Origin: Oscillospiraceae bacterium
GTDB lineage: Bacteria; Bacillota; Clostridia; Oscillospirales; Oscillospiraceae
Length of the DNA: 55,160 bases
Direction of reading: 5' to 3'
Assembly (NCBI GenBank): GCA_009781855.1
Contig: WQUY01000007.1
Coordinates: forward strand, 1-55,160
Shown: positions 34,513 through 42,344 of the stretch, piece by piece
How positions within the stretch are numbered: position 1 is the first letter of the stretch
Layout of the letters: each line of letters starts with the position of its first letter
Made by a program: the position numbers and the translations under genes
Notes under the pieces: model-generated
Seen by the model: the letters and a program-made list of their open reading frames with translations, nothing else
Database searches by the model: none
Told to the model about the DNA's origin: nothing

Positions 34513-35517
34513 TCACCCCTTGTCCGAAAGTGACTCGGCGAGTTCCTTCAGCGCTTTCTTTTCATTTCCGCTTTGCATTATATCAATCTCTTTTTGTGCT
34601 ACTGCTACATGTTCTTTGATTTTATCTTCAACGTTACTTAACGCCTGAGCACCTTTTACATACTCAATAAGGCTCAGCAGCTCATTATCTGACTTTTCTC
34701 TTTTCATAAGCAGCCTATGCACTGGCTCCGGGACTCCGCTTTCCAGAAGCATAAGTATAGGCAGAGTAAAAATCCCATTTTTTAAATCCTGTCCCGGCGC
34801 TTTACCGGTTTGCTCCGAAAAGTCGAGCAAATCATCACGCAACTGAAACGCCATACCCAACTGCTGACCATATCTATACAGCGCTCCGACCTGAGCGCTC
34901 TGCACACCTCCAGCAATCGCACCACAGCCACAACTTGCAGCAATAAGTAAGGCAGATTTTTTATTTATGAGCTCATAGTATTGCGTAGCGGATTGCTTGT
35001 TAAACTCATATCTCACAGCCTGCTGCGAAAGCTCACCAACTGTCATTTGATAAGACACCTCGGCAAGCATCTCATTGATGCCGGTGTCCTTGTAAATATG
35101 AAGCAACTCCATAGCCTTGGCTAACAAATAATCACCGCTTTGGACGGCAGCAAAATCGCCTCTTTTTTTATTAATCGTAGGCATTTCGCGTCGCTTAACT
35201 GCACCATCAACAACATCATCGTGGATCAGTGATGCCGTATGCATGAGTTCCAACATACACATCAGCGGAACTATATCCATCTGCTTTTCCCCAAACCTTG
35301 AACACACAAAAGCAAGAATCGGACGCAGCCGCTTTCCGCCAGAGTTAAGCAATTCCGACAGATCGCTTCCCATATGTGCCTCGGCGCTTTTGGCCATAAT
35401 CTCCAGACGTTCACACATTTGCTCCAATGCAGTCTGAATATCATTGTAAAGGACACTACTTCTTATTCTATTTTCAATTATCGCATTAACCTTGCTGGTT
35501 TTCATAATATGCTGCAC
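34513..35517 (-). CDS. Polyprenyl diphosphate synthase (component II type)
   Basis: The 334-aa trans-prenyl diphosphate synthase makes the long isoprenoid chain of quinones. The first Asp-rich motif is HDDVVDGAVKRR, the second QLRDDLLDF, and GGKRLRPILAF is at the expected N-terminal place. The GTG start at 35517 has GAGGG close upstream; ATG at 35505 is possible. The gene overlaps the short HepS-like gene, the arrangement expected of a two-component heptaprenyl synthase. Its location directly before hdrCBA is unusual. Confidence 0.9.
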   Translation of the reverse strand: MQHIMKTSKVNAIIENRIRSSVLYNDIQTALEQMCERLEIMAKSAEAHMGSDLSELLNSGGKRLRPILAFVCSRFGEKQMDIVPLMCMLELMHTASLIHDDVVDGAVKRREMPTINKKRGDFAAVQSGDYLLAKAMELLHIYKDTGINEMLAEVSYQMTVGELSQQAVRYEFNKQSATQYYELINKKSALLIAASCGCGAIAGGVQSAQVGALYRYGQQLGMAFQLRDDLLDFSEQTGKAPGQDLKNGIFTLPILMLLESGVPEPVHRLLMKREKSDNELLSLIEYVKGAQALSNVEDKIKEHVAVAQKEIDIMQSGNEKKALKELAESLSDKG

Positions 35518-35896
35518 TAATCCCTCTTATAAATTCTGAATAATCTGTCTCACTGATTGCTGACTGTGTGTCCTGAGAAAGCAAACGTGCAAACTCATGA
35601 GTCAGCATTACGCTATCTAGCGGGACAAGACATTTAGAAAAAATACTGAAAAAATAATCGCCCAACAACGTTGCGTGAATCGGAAAATCATCAACCATTT
35701 CATGAAGCTTTCGATAGAGCCAGAAACATTGACAGACAAGTGAGAGTGCTTTTGCATTTTCTCCGCTATACATCGGATCTGCAGCATATCTATCAGAAAT
35801 CAACCCTGATGGAAATGGCATCGTTGCCTCCCACATGCGGAGCCCCTCATCCACAGCCAAACAAATATCATCTGACAACACCTTATCCGAAATCAA
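35486..35896 (-). CDS. Short HepS-like component I of prenyl diphosphate synthase (tentative)
   Basis: The 136-aa protein has no strong motif. The segment HATLLGDYFFSIFSKCL resembles the VLAGDYFSGLYYSLL stretch of Bacillus heptaprenyl diphosphate synthase component I, and the helical character fits. Position immediately upstream of, and overlapping, the polyprenyl synthase supports that reading. Bacillus HepS is about 250 aa, so this would be a reduced version. An alternative is a molybdoenzyme chaperone, given the next gene upstream. The TTG start follows GGAGGG at good spacing. Confidence 0.45.
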   Translation of the reverse strand: MISDKVLSDDICLAVDEGLRMWEATMPFPSGLISDRYAADPMYSGENAKALSLVCQCFWLYRKLHEMVDDFPIHATLLGDYFFSIFSKCLVPLDSVMLTHEFARLLSQDTQSAISETDYSEFIRGISAAYYENQQG

Positions 35897-35913
35897 ACCA
35901 TACCCTCCGCTAA

Positions 35914-36759
35914 TTAGAGTTTTTCAAACATCATTGTTTCAAGGCAAGGACTCTCTTCGCCTATCGTAACCTGGACGCTTATTGTTTTGTATCCGCTCAT
36001 GTCGCAAATAAGCTCAAAAGTCCCGCTGTCTTTCGGTATGCGATCAATTTTAAACTCACCAAAGAAATCTGTCTTTACCGTAGTCATAAGCTCACCGTTT
36101 ATTTTCAACTGAACCACAGCATTTTCTGCAGCACGCTTTATCTCACCATCTTGATACACAAACGCTCCTGCAACAAAACAGGTATCTCGTTTATACAGAT
36201 TACGGTACATGACACGAGGAGCATTCGAACCATCAGATAGCGGTTTTAATTTTTGTTCACGAACCAGTCTCTCAAACTCATCATCATCACAAAACACCAC
36301 GTTCAAGGCACGTAGCGGACAAGCTTGAACACATCTGGGTTCCTTCCAACCTATATCAAGCAAATGTGCACACATTGTACATTTCTGTGCCGCCTCAATC
36401 TCATCATTCCAAGAAATCATGCCATATGGACACACATCAACAAGACTTTTATCCCCTGCTGCTTTTTGAGTATCAATCAGGACAATGCCATCTTTGCGTC
36501 TGCTTATAGCATCCGGGCGTGCATGCGCACATGGCGCATTCCTGCAATGCTGACAAAGCTTTGTCACAAAGTTGATTTCTGTGTGCGGCACAGCACCACG
36601 CTCGTGCTTTACCGGATTTATCCATTTTTGGTCGTGCTTTTGCTGCGCACCTGTGTAAGGCAACCAGCTATTATCAACATGCTCATCCTTACAGGCAATC
36701 ATGCAGTTATAACAACCAACGCATTTTTTAAGATCAACAATCAAATGCATTTTTTCCAT
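35914..36759 (-). CDS. Fe-S beta subunit of a pyrogallol-phloroglucinol transhydroxylase-like enzyme
   Basis: The protein of about 281 aa has DMSO-reductase-type ferredoxin motifs (CVGCYNCMIACKDEH; CQHCRNAPC; DVCPYGMISW; CTMCAHLLD; CVQACP). A C-terminal beta-sandwich domain follows from about residue 200 (FVAGAFVYQDGEI.. FFGEFKIDRIPK). That extra transthyretin-like domain and phrases such as CTMCAHLLD, GIVLID and RVMYRNLY match the beta subunit of the Pelobacter acidigallici transhydroxylase as I remember it. The start at 36759 has AAGGAG 10 nt upstream, overlapping the alpha gene by 19 nt. It pairs with the alpha subunit encoded just before. Confidence 0.88.
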   Translation of the reverse strand: MEKMHLIVDLKKCVGCYNCMIACKDEHVDNSWLPYTGAQQKHDQKWINPVKHERGAVPHTEINFVTKLCQHCRNAPCAHARPDAISRRKDGIVLIDTQKAAGDKSLVDVCPYGMISWNDEIEAAQKCTMCAHLLDIGWKEPRCVQACPLRALNVVFCDDDEFERLVREQKLKPLSDGSNAPRVMYRNLYKRDTCFVAGAFVYQDGEIKRAAENAVVQLKINGELMTTVKTDFFGEFKIDRIPKDSGTFELICDMSGYKTISVQVTIGEESPCLETMMFEKL

Positions 36760-39700
36760 CTGCCGAACGCTCCTTCCCATTTTCTGACCTCAACAAGGCA
36801 TGAGTTTACCGCAAGCCCATGAGCATTTTTTGTAATGAACTTGCTTGGTGTGAGAATATTCACACATCCATTGATTTCCACCGACTCACCCGGCTCCCCT
36901 GCTGGCTTATAGTCAGCGCAAGACTCAAACGAGTGTACGGTTCCCGGGGGCAATCTGTCAGTGACCTCAAGCCCGCATAGAACGCTTCCACGGTCATTGT
37001 AAACCTCAACAACCTCACCATGCTTCAATCCACGTTCTTGCGCATCATTCGGATTCATCCTGAATATCCAGTAACGAAATCCGTCAATCAACATCCTATG
37101 CTGGTCAATATCATTGATGACCGAATCCTTGCCATCACCCATAGTATGGAAACTGTATTTTGAATGCGGCGTTATGAGTTGTAATTTATACTTTTCATAA
37201 AGCTCCGACCCCACGCCTTCCCAAGAGTGGATATATGTACATATTGGCATACGTTCCTCATCGTTCGGATCAAAACGCTTGAGCGTCTGAGCCTCAAACT
37301 CAAATTTACCCGACGGGGTTTGTAAACCTTCATTGTATCTGTTGTAATATTCTGACGGTAGAGGCGCAAGTTCAGGGGTATCTCTCTTTGTTCCATTTGC
37401 AAACCATGCCATCGCCAACGGCGTTCGCCTGTCCTCCGGCAGCGGCGGCACCACATAATAACCTTTTTTCAAAAACTGCCTCCAAGACATTCTCTTTGGA
37501 AGGTCAGTCGCATCAAAATACCTCTTGACCCAGTCAAACTCACTGTTTCCTTCGCTGAATACCTGCCACAATCCAAGCCGAGCTGCAATACCCTGGAAAA
37601 TTTCGAAATCAGACTTTGATTCACCCAGAGGCTCAATACACTTATGCTGCATATGTATCACTCTGTGATTATTTTGAATAAACGATTTTTCAATATAACC
37701 GCCGCAATTGGCAAACTCAGCAATATCCCAGCGCTCAAAACTTGTACATGCCGGCAGAATTATATCAGCATATCTTGCCTCGCCCTCCATCCAAATCGAC
37801 TGATTTACGACAAACTCGATTTTATCACTGCGATACATTTTTGCATAACGGTTAGACTCCGGCTGTGTGCCGAAATATGACCCACCGTATTTATAATACA
37901 TCTTCACTTCCGAGTGACCCGGAGCAGGATAACGAACCTTTCGGAACTGCCCATGGACAGTGTAATTGTCCATATCATGCGCCTCAGCATGTCCATCCAA
38001 AATTGCCTCCGGCAAACGTAAACGAGGTATACGCTGATAGTTTGAGTTTACTGACGGAGATTGCGGCATACGGTTATATAGTTGGATGCCCGAGCCCGAA
38101 CCGATATAGTCACCGGAAAATCCACCTTCAGAATAACCAGGAAACCAGAAATTCGTATCCAGCGGAGTTCCCATCTGAAGCCCGCCAAAATTAACGCCTT
38201 CCTTTCCAAGCCCCTGCATCGCCGCAAGACAAACCATAGCACGAGCCCATTCCGTACCGTAAGCTGTCCGGCAGGCACTGCCAAAAGAATGTATCCCGCC
38301 TGCGGCCAGATATGTCTTTTTCTTACCCCACTGCTCAGCTAAAGCCCTCACAATCGTAGCATCGACCCCAGTGATTTCTTCCTGCCACTCTGGCGTCTTG
38401 GGCGTATCGTCAGTTTCTCCAAGAATGTATTCTCTCCACTTATCAAGCCCCGTGGTACGCTTTTGAACATAATCTTTATCATAAGTTTCATTAACAAGCC
38501 ACACATATGCTATCGCAAGTGCCATTGCCGTATCGGTACCGGGTCTTGGCGCAATCCATCTGCCCCCCATAAAAGCGGCAGTGCTGTTTAAATACGGATC
38601 GATATGAACAACAGGAATGCCCAGTTGCTTTACCCATTCGCGCCGAATCGTACCCTCATGAGCGCCATATACGCCAGAAGTTGACTCCGGATCTGAGGAC
38701 CAAAAAACAATCATCTCTGCATTTTTCATACAATCTTCAACAGTTGAATAAGCCTCGCAGCCGCCCTTTCTGGCACTGCCACCATAGTGATGCATTGCAC
38801 CCCAGGCATAACCTTCCCAGCTATCTGGATTATTGAGCAAACCCGTTGCCCCTATGCAATTGAAAAACCTGTTGGCAGCACTGATAAAATAACCGCAATT
38901 TCCCCAGGTATGATGAGAACCTCTTGAATAAAAAACAGTACCAGGCCCATGCGTCTCACGAACCCTGACGATCTCTTTTGCAACAATATCAAAAGCCTCG
39001 TCCCATGAAATTCTCTCATATCCCGAAACCCCACGGTTTTGCGGATTTCGCTCACCGTCTGGATCAAAATCCACACGCTTCATCGGATACAGCAACCTGT
39101 CCGGTGAATAAATCATTGACTTCCAACCCAGAGCGTATGGTGAAATAGTTGCACGCTTAGGTGGGGTAAACTTCTTCCCGCGTGCTGTAATCGTCCAAGG
39201 ATCAGCATCTTCTTCACTCAAATCAATTGGTGTCAAACGAACAATTTTTCCATCTTTTACATATACAAATAACGGGCCGCCATTAGTCCCGGAAACATAC
39301 CTTGTCTCTCCGTTTGGCATAAGCATTCCGAAATTCCCCAAATACAACACATCAAAAGCAAAAACTTTGAGAAGCAGTGACGAAAACCACATGGCTTTTT
39401 CATCAGGACCATTTAAAACCATCGAGCCATTTTTCGCCGCCGCAACAAAATCGCTCGTTTTGCCTATCATCTGGCCGGACATTATTTTTCTGGCCGTGTT
39501 TTCATCTTCAAACACCATCTCAACATCAGCGCCCAGCACTCCATTTTTACCAGTGACACTACCTCGGCGGAAAAACAACTTTCTGCCTATAGTATTATCC
39601 CTTATTTTCAGTTGAACCGTGACATCATGAACCTCCAATTCTTTTTTGAATTCAGGTGAAGCCTTTGCCAATATGTTCAACATTTTATCCAAGGAAAATA

Positions 39701-39764
39701 GTGATATAGACAAAAACGTCTTATCAAAAAGATTTATGGTCTTTTCGAATATTTTTTCACTCAT
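36741..39764 (-). CDS. Molybdopterin alpha subunit, transhydroxylase-like, with SCP2-like N-terminal domain
   Basis: The 1007-aa protein belongs to the DMSO reductase superfamily. From about residue 155 (RYVSGTNGGPLFVYVKDGKI) to the end it follows pyrogallol-phloroglucinol transhydroxylase alpha. As in that enzyme there is no N-terminal Fe-S motif. The residues I recall for the Pelobacter enzyme (His144, Asp174, Mo-ligand Ser175, Tyr404) correspond to H284, D314, S315 (NNPDSWEG) and Y544 (FPGYSEGG), all at a constant offset of 140. Residues about 30-130 form an added domain resembling SCP2 lipid-binding domains. There is no Tat signal, so it is cytoplasmic. AAGGAG precedes the ATG. The substrate may be a polyphenol; a dehydroxylase role is also possible. 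Confidence 0.88.
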   Translation of the reverse strand: MSEKIFEKTINLFDKTFLSISLFSLDKMLNILAKASPEFKKELEVHDVTVQLKIRDNTIGRKLFFRRGSVTGKNGVLGADVEMVFEDENTARKIMSGQMIGKTSDFVAAAKNGSMVLNGPDEKAMWFSSLLLKVFAFDVLYLGNFGMLMPNGETRYVSGTNGGPLFVYVKDGKIVRLTPIDLSEEDADPWTITARGKKFTPPKRATISPYALGWKSMIYSPDRLLYPMKRVDFDPDGERNPQNRGVSGYERISWDEAFDIVAKEIVRVRETHGPGTVFYSRGSHHTWGNCGYFISAANRFFNCIGATGLLNNPDSWEGYAWGAMHHYGGSARKGGCEAYSTVEDCMKNAEMIVFWSSDPESTSGVYGAHEGTIRREWVKQLGIPVVHIDPYLNSTAAFMGGRWIAPRPGTDTAMALAIAYVWLVNETYDKDYVQKRTTGLDKWREYILGETDDTPKTPEWQEEITGVDATIVRALAEQWGKKKTYLAAGGIHSFGSACRTAYGTEWARAMVCLAAMQGLGKEGVNFGGLQMGTPLDTNFWFPGYSEGGFSGDYIGSGSGIQLYNRMPQSPSVNSNYQRIPRLRLPEAILDGHAEAHDMDNYTVHGQFRKVRYPAPGHSEVKMYYKYGGSYFGTQPESNRYAKMYRSDKIEFVVNQSIWMEGEARYADIILPACTSFERWDIAEFANCGGYIEKSFIQNNHRVIHMQHKCIEPLGESKSDFEIFQGIAARLGLWQVFSEGNSEFDWVKRYFDATDLPKRMSWRQFLKKGYYVVPPLPEDRRTPLAMAWFANGTKRDTPELAPLPSEYYNRYNEGLQTPSGKFEFEAQTLKRFDPNDEERMPICTYIHSWEGVGSELYEKYKLQLITPHSKYSFHTMGDGKDSVINDIDQHRMLIDGFRYWIFRMNPNDAQERGLKHGEVVEVYNDRGSVLCGLEVTDRLPPGTVHSFESCADYKPAGEPGESVEINGCVNILTPSKFITKNAHGLAVNSCLVEVRKWEGAFGRWKKCI

Positions 39765-39852
39765 CTCTTTTTACTCCTTTTTACACAATCACAGAAATCT
39801 TCACGCCTAAACAAACACTATCGAAGCATTCTTTTATATGATTATATAGATA

Positions 39853-39867
39853 CCATTATCATAATGG
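39853..39867. promoter_or_regulatory. Candidate LysR operator
   Basis: A perfect 15-nt palindrome CCATTATCATAATGG lies in the 235-bp divergent gap between the molybdoenzyme gene and the LysR gene. A related half-site, CCATTGTAATAA, occurs near 39909. This is where a LysR protein would be expected to bind. Confidence 0.45.
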
Positions 39868-39999
39868 AACTCAATCTTTTTTGTCGCGGCTATAAATATT
39901 GCTAATAACCATTGTAATAAAATCGCTTTGCTGTTATCATATAATCGTTATACTTCAGATTGACAGAACATTGCTGACTTATAGAGGTAGGAACTACTT

Positions 40000-40881
40000 A
40001 TGGATATGATACAACTCCAATTATTCGCTTCGATTGCAAGAACACTGAACTTCTCCCGTACTGCCGAACAGTTTTTCATTACGCAGCCTGCCGTCAGCCA
40101 CCAAGTTAAAAAATTGGAAAACTCACTTGGAGTCAAGCTCCTCAAACGCTCCAGCCATGATGTCAGCCTGACAGCGGAAGGCGAGGAATTCTTGGCCTAT
40201 GTCGATCGCATATTATCAATATCATTTGATGCTGAAAACCGCATTCAGAACATGGCAAGCGGACGCAGCGGCCATGTGCGCGTGGCTGCATTATCATCTG
40301 CATCTTATCAACTGAGCGATTGCCTCATCAAACTGTACCGTGAACACCCATCTTTCCAGGTAGATATAGACTTGCTTGAAGGCACCGAAATGACTGACGC
40401 ACTCAAACGCGGAAGCTATGACTTCTTCTTTGCCGTTGTCCCGATGATTCCTGCAGGCAACGAATATGAATACGCTGTCATCCACGAAGGCTCGCTTGAA
40501 CTGCTCGTAAACAAAGGCATCGTAACAACCATAGACCTTTCGGACTGGTCTACAATCGAACGATACCCCTTTGTCTCCGTCCCACGCTCAGACATGACAT
40601 TATCCAATCACATCACACGCATTTGCTCAGAACGCGGAATAACCCCAAATATTATAAATTATTACAACCGAGCTGAATCAGTTGTCCTCTCAGTCAATGC
40701 AGGCGTAGGCATTGCCATCCTACCAGGTGAACTTGGCAAACTATATCAGCGTCCGAATGTCATCTCCCTGCCAATAGACGGCGAAGATGCCAAAATCATC
40801 ACTGTATTCATTTGGAAAAAAGGAGACGACAACATCGCCGGCAGGATATTCAGAGACACGGTTACATCACTTTTCCCATAA
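40000..40881 (+). CDS. LysR-family transcriptional regulator
   Basis: The 293-aa protein has an N-terminal winged HTH (LNFSRTAEQFFITQPAVSHQ, then KLENSLGVKLLKR) and a C-terminal periplasmic-binding-like effector domain. It is divergent from the molybdoenzyme gene, the usual layout for a LysR activator and its target, and a palindrome lies between them. The effector is therefore probably the substrate or product of that enzyme. Length and start are normal for the family. Confidence 0.93.
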   Translation: MDMIQLQLFASIARTLNFSRTAEQFFITQPAVSHQVKKLENSLGVKLLKRSSHDVSLTAEGEEFLAYVDRILSISFDAENRIQNMASGRSGHVRVAALSSASYQLSDCLIKLYREHPSFQVDIDLLEGTEMTDALKRGSYDFFFAVVPMIPAGNEYEYAVIHEGSLELLVNKGIVTTIDLSDWSTIERYPFVSVPRSDMTLSNHITRICSERGITPNIINYYNRAESVVLSVNAGVGIAILPGELGKLYQRPNVISLPIDGEDAKIITVFIWKKGDDNIAGRIFRDTVTSLFP

Positions 40882-40941
40882 ACATTTTGCAACAAATACG
40901 CTTTAGCTGACACACGTCGATTTTCATCGGCATGCGTCAAT

Positions 40942-40993
40942 TTTAAGCGACCGGAAATCAACCCCCGTAGGCGTTCGACTTGCAGCAGCTTAA
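40942..40993. repeat. Intergenic hairpin repeat, copy 4 (diverged)
   Basis: TTTTAAGC and GCTTAAG flank an inner CCGGAAATCAACCCCCGTAG and a GCGTTCGACTTGCAGCA part resembling the right arm of copy 3 (GGTTCGACTTCCGCCAGCTTAA). It lies between the convergent LysR and dUTPase genes and includes the dUTPase stop codon. Confidence 0.4.
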
Positions 40994-41430
40994 GAACTCC
41001 CTGTTGAGCCGAATCCTCCATCATTACGGGACGTTTCATCCAACTGCTCACAAAACACAAGCTCAGGCAACGCACATCTGCAAATCACCATTTGTGCAAT
41101 TCGGTCACCGTCCCGCACAAAAAAAGGCACACTGGAATTGTTTCTAAGCCCAACAGTGACCTCTCCCCTATAGTCGGAATCAATAACACCCACACAATTT
41201 GCAGGAACTATCCCCTGCTTGATGCCAAGCCCGCTGCGTGCGTAAATAAAAGCGGCATAACCCGGTTCAAGCGCAATAGCAAAGCCTGAACCTAACATTT
41301 TTGTTTCGCCCGGTGCAATTAAAACATCATCTTCAATGCACGCGGCAACATCAAAACCAACACTACCTCCAGTTTGACGACTCGGAGGTTTTGCATTTGA
41401 CCTTAAAAGTTTGATTAATAATTTTTCCAT
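40990..41430 (-). CDS. dut: dUTP diphosphatase
   Basis: The 146-aa trimeric dUTPase hydrolyses dUTP to dUMP, keeping uracil out of DNA. All five motifs are seen in order: GFDVAA, RSGLGIKQGI, NCVGVIDSDYRGE, RDGDRIAQMVI and RNDGGFGSTGS. Length is standard. The ribosome site is weak (GATGGGG). It stands alone between two intergenic hairpins, so it is probably a single transcription unit. Confidence 0.96.
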   Translation of the reverse strand: MEKLLIKLLRSNAKPPSRQTGGSVGFDVAACIEDDVLIAPGETKMLGSGFAIALEPGYAAFIYARSGLGIKQGIVPANCVGVIDSDYRGEVTVGLRNNSSVPFFVRDGDRIAQMVICRCALPELVFCEQLDETSRNDGGFGSTGSS

Positions 41431-41516
41431 GACCCCATCATATCATAAACTTTTGTGCTATACACGCTTTTTGATTAAATTACGAAAAACACCTAAACAA
41501 TTTATTCCCATTTAAA

Positions 41517-41542
41517 GCTGGCGAGAGCCGAACCTCGTCAGC
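41517..41542. repeat. Intergenic hairpin repeat, copy 5
   Basis: GCTGGCGAG / CTCGTCAGC forms a 9-bp stem (with a G-T pair) around AGCCGAAC, followed by TAAAGTTTT. It lies upstream of dut and of the gene at 41658. Confidence 0.55.
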
Positions 41543-41549
41543 TAAAGTT

Positions 41550-41579
41550 TTGGATCAAAGCTCCGATAATATCTAATGT
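41550..41579 (+). promoter_or_regulatory. Promoter-like site of the gene at 41658
   Basis: TTGGAT (41550-41555), 18 nt, then TAATGT (41574-41579) followed by ACCGATTCAGAAATA. Spacing and downstream sequence copy the promoter at 9476-9505, so both genes may share control. Confidence 0.45.
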
Positions 41580-41657
41580 ACCGATTCAGAAATAGCTGGG
41601 TCATCAATGAATGCAATGCAATGACGCACCGCACAAAAAAACTTCGGAGGGATCCTA

Positions 41658-42263
41658 ATGAAAATCAATTATGTTGGTAACACACCAAACCAATACCCAC
41701 CACTCACTCAAAATTCCCCCAAAAATTCTAAAAGCAACGATGTCAACGCAGACACTCAAATTGCAAATCCGGTTGACACATTTACCCCGAGCGCACAACG
41801 CAACACCACCAGAGGTATTCAGGATATCCAAACTATCGAAAACCTCTGGAGAGAAACCAATCACCATGCCGATGCGATTCGCAAATTGGTTCGCAATATG
41901 CTCGACCAAACCGATTCCACCGGACAAACCTTCTGGGCAGCCAGAGCGCAAGGAAACCTACAGCTTAGCGAAACTGATAGGGTGCAAGCTCAGCAAATGA
42001 TCAGTGACGAAGGCTTCTTTGGCGTAACGCAGACAACGGACAGAATCATGAGCTTTGCCAAAGCGCTAGTAGGAGAAGGCGCCAACCAAAATCAAATCGA
42101 ATCCATGAGGGCTGCCGTGCAGGCCGGGTTTGACCAAGTCGCACAAATGTTCGGCGGATTTGAAAATCTTCCGGAGGTTACCAGAAATACTCATGCTGCA
42201 ATCATGCAAGCCTTTGATGACTGGTCGGCAGGCAATCAAACCACCACAACTCAAACAGCATAA
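41658..42263 (+). CDS. Conserved protein of unknown function
   Basis: The 201-aa soluble protein has an Asn/Thr/Gln-rich, probably disordered first third (to about residue 55) and a helical rest. The part EGFFGVTQTTDRIMSFAKAL followed by a GFDQVAQMFGGFENLPEVTR stretch and a final FDDW resembles a family of Firmicutes hypothetical proteins I have met as conserved but uncharacterised. A GGAGGG site and a promoter-like site resembling that of the aldehyde dehydrogenase precede it. There is no signal peptide or membrane helix. It stands alone and is convergent with the TPP enzyme gene. Confidence 0.7.
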   Translation: MKINYVGNTPNQYPPLTQNSPKNSKSNDVNADTQIANPVDTFTPSAQRNTTRGIQDIQTIENLWRETNHHADAIRKLVRNMLDQTDSTGQTFWAARAQGNLQLSETDRVQAQQMISDEGFFGVTQTTDRIMSFAKALVGEGANQNQIESMRAAVQAGFDQVAQMFGGFENLPEVTRNTHAAIMQAFDDWSAGNQTTTTQTA

Positions 42264-42273
42264 CAATTCCCAT

Positions 42274-42325
42274 GTTCCAGAGCGCAGACCGTCAAGGGGC
42301 TGGCTGATGGTCTGTACTCTGGAAC
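42274..42325. terminator. Convergent intergenic hairpin
   Basis: GTTCCAGAGCGCAGACC and GGTCTGTACTCTGGAAC pair over 17 positions with two mismatches around an 18-nt loop, between the convergent genes at 41658 and 42345. There is no clear T-run. Confidence 0.55.
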
Positions 42326-42344
42326 GCAGGGGCATACTCTATTG

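Noticed and set aside
16363..40881. Benzoyl-CoA reductase (class II) locus
   Set aside because: Hdr-like and Fe-S genes are present, but no BamB-like AOR-Hdr arrangement or BamC-I set is seen; the AOR here is a plain two-gene unit and the Hdr/Flx set is complete without it.
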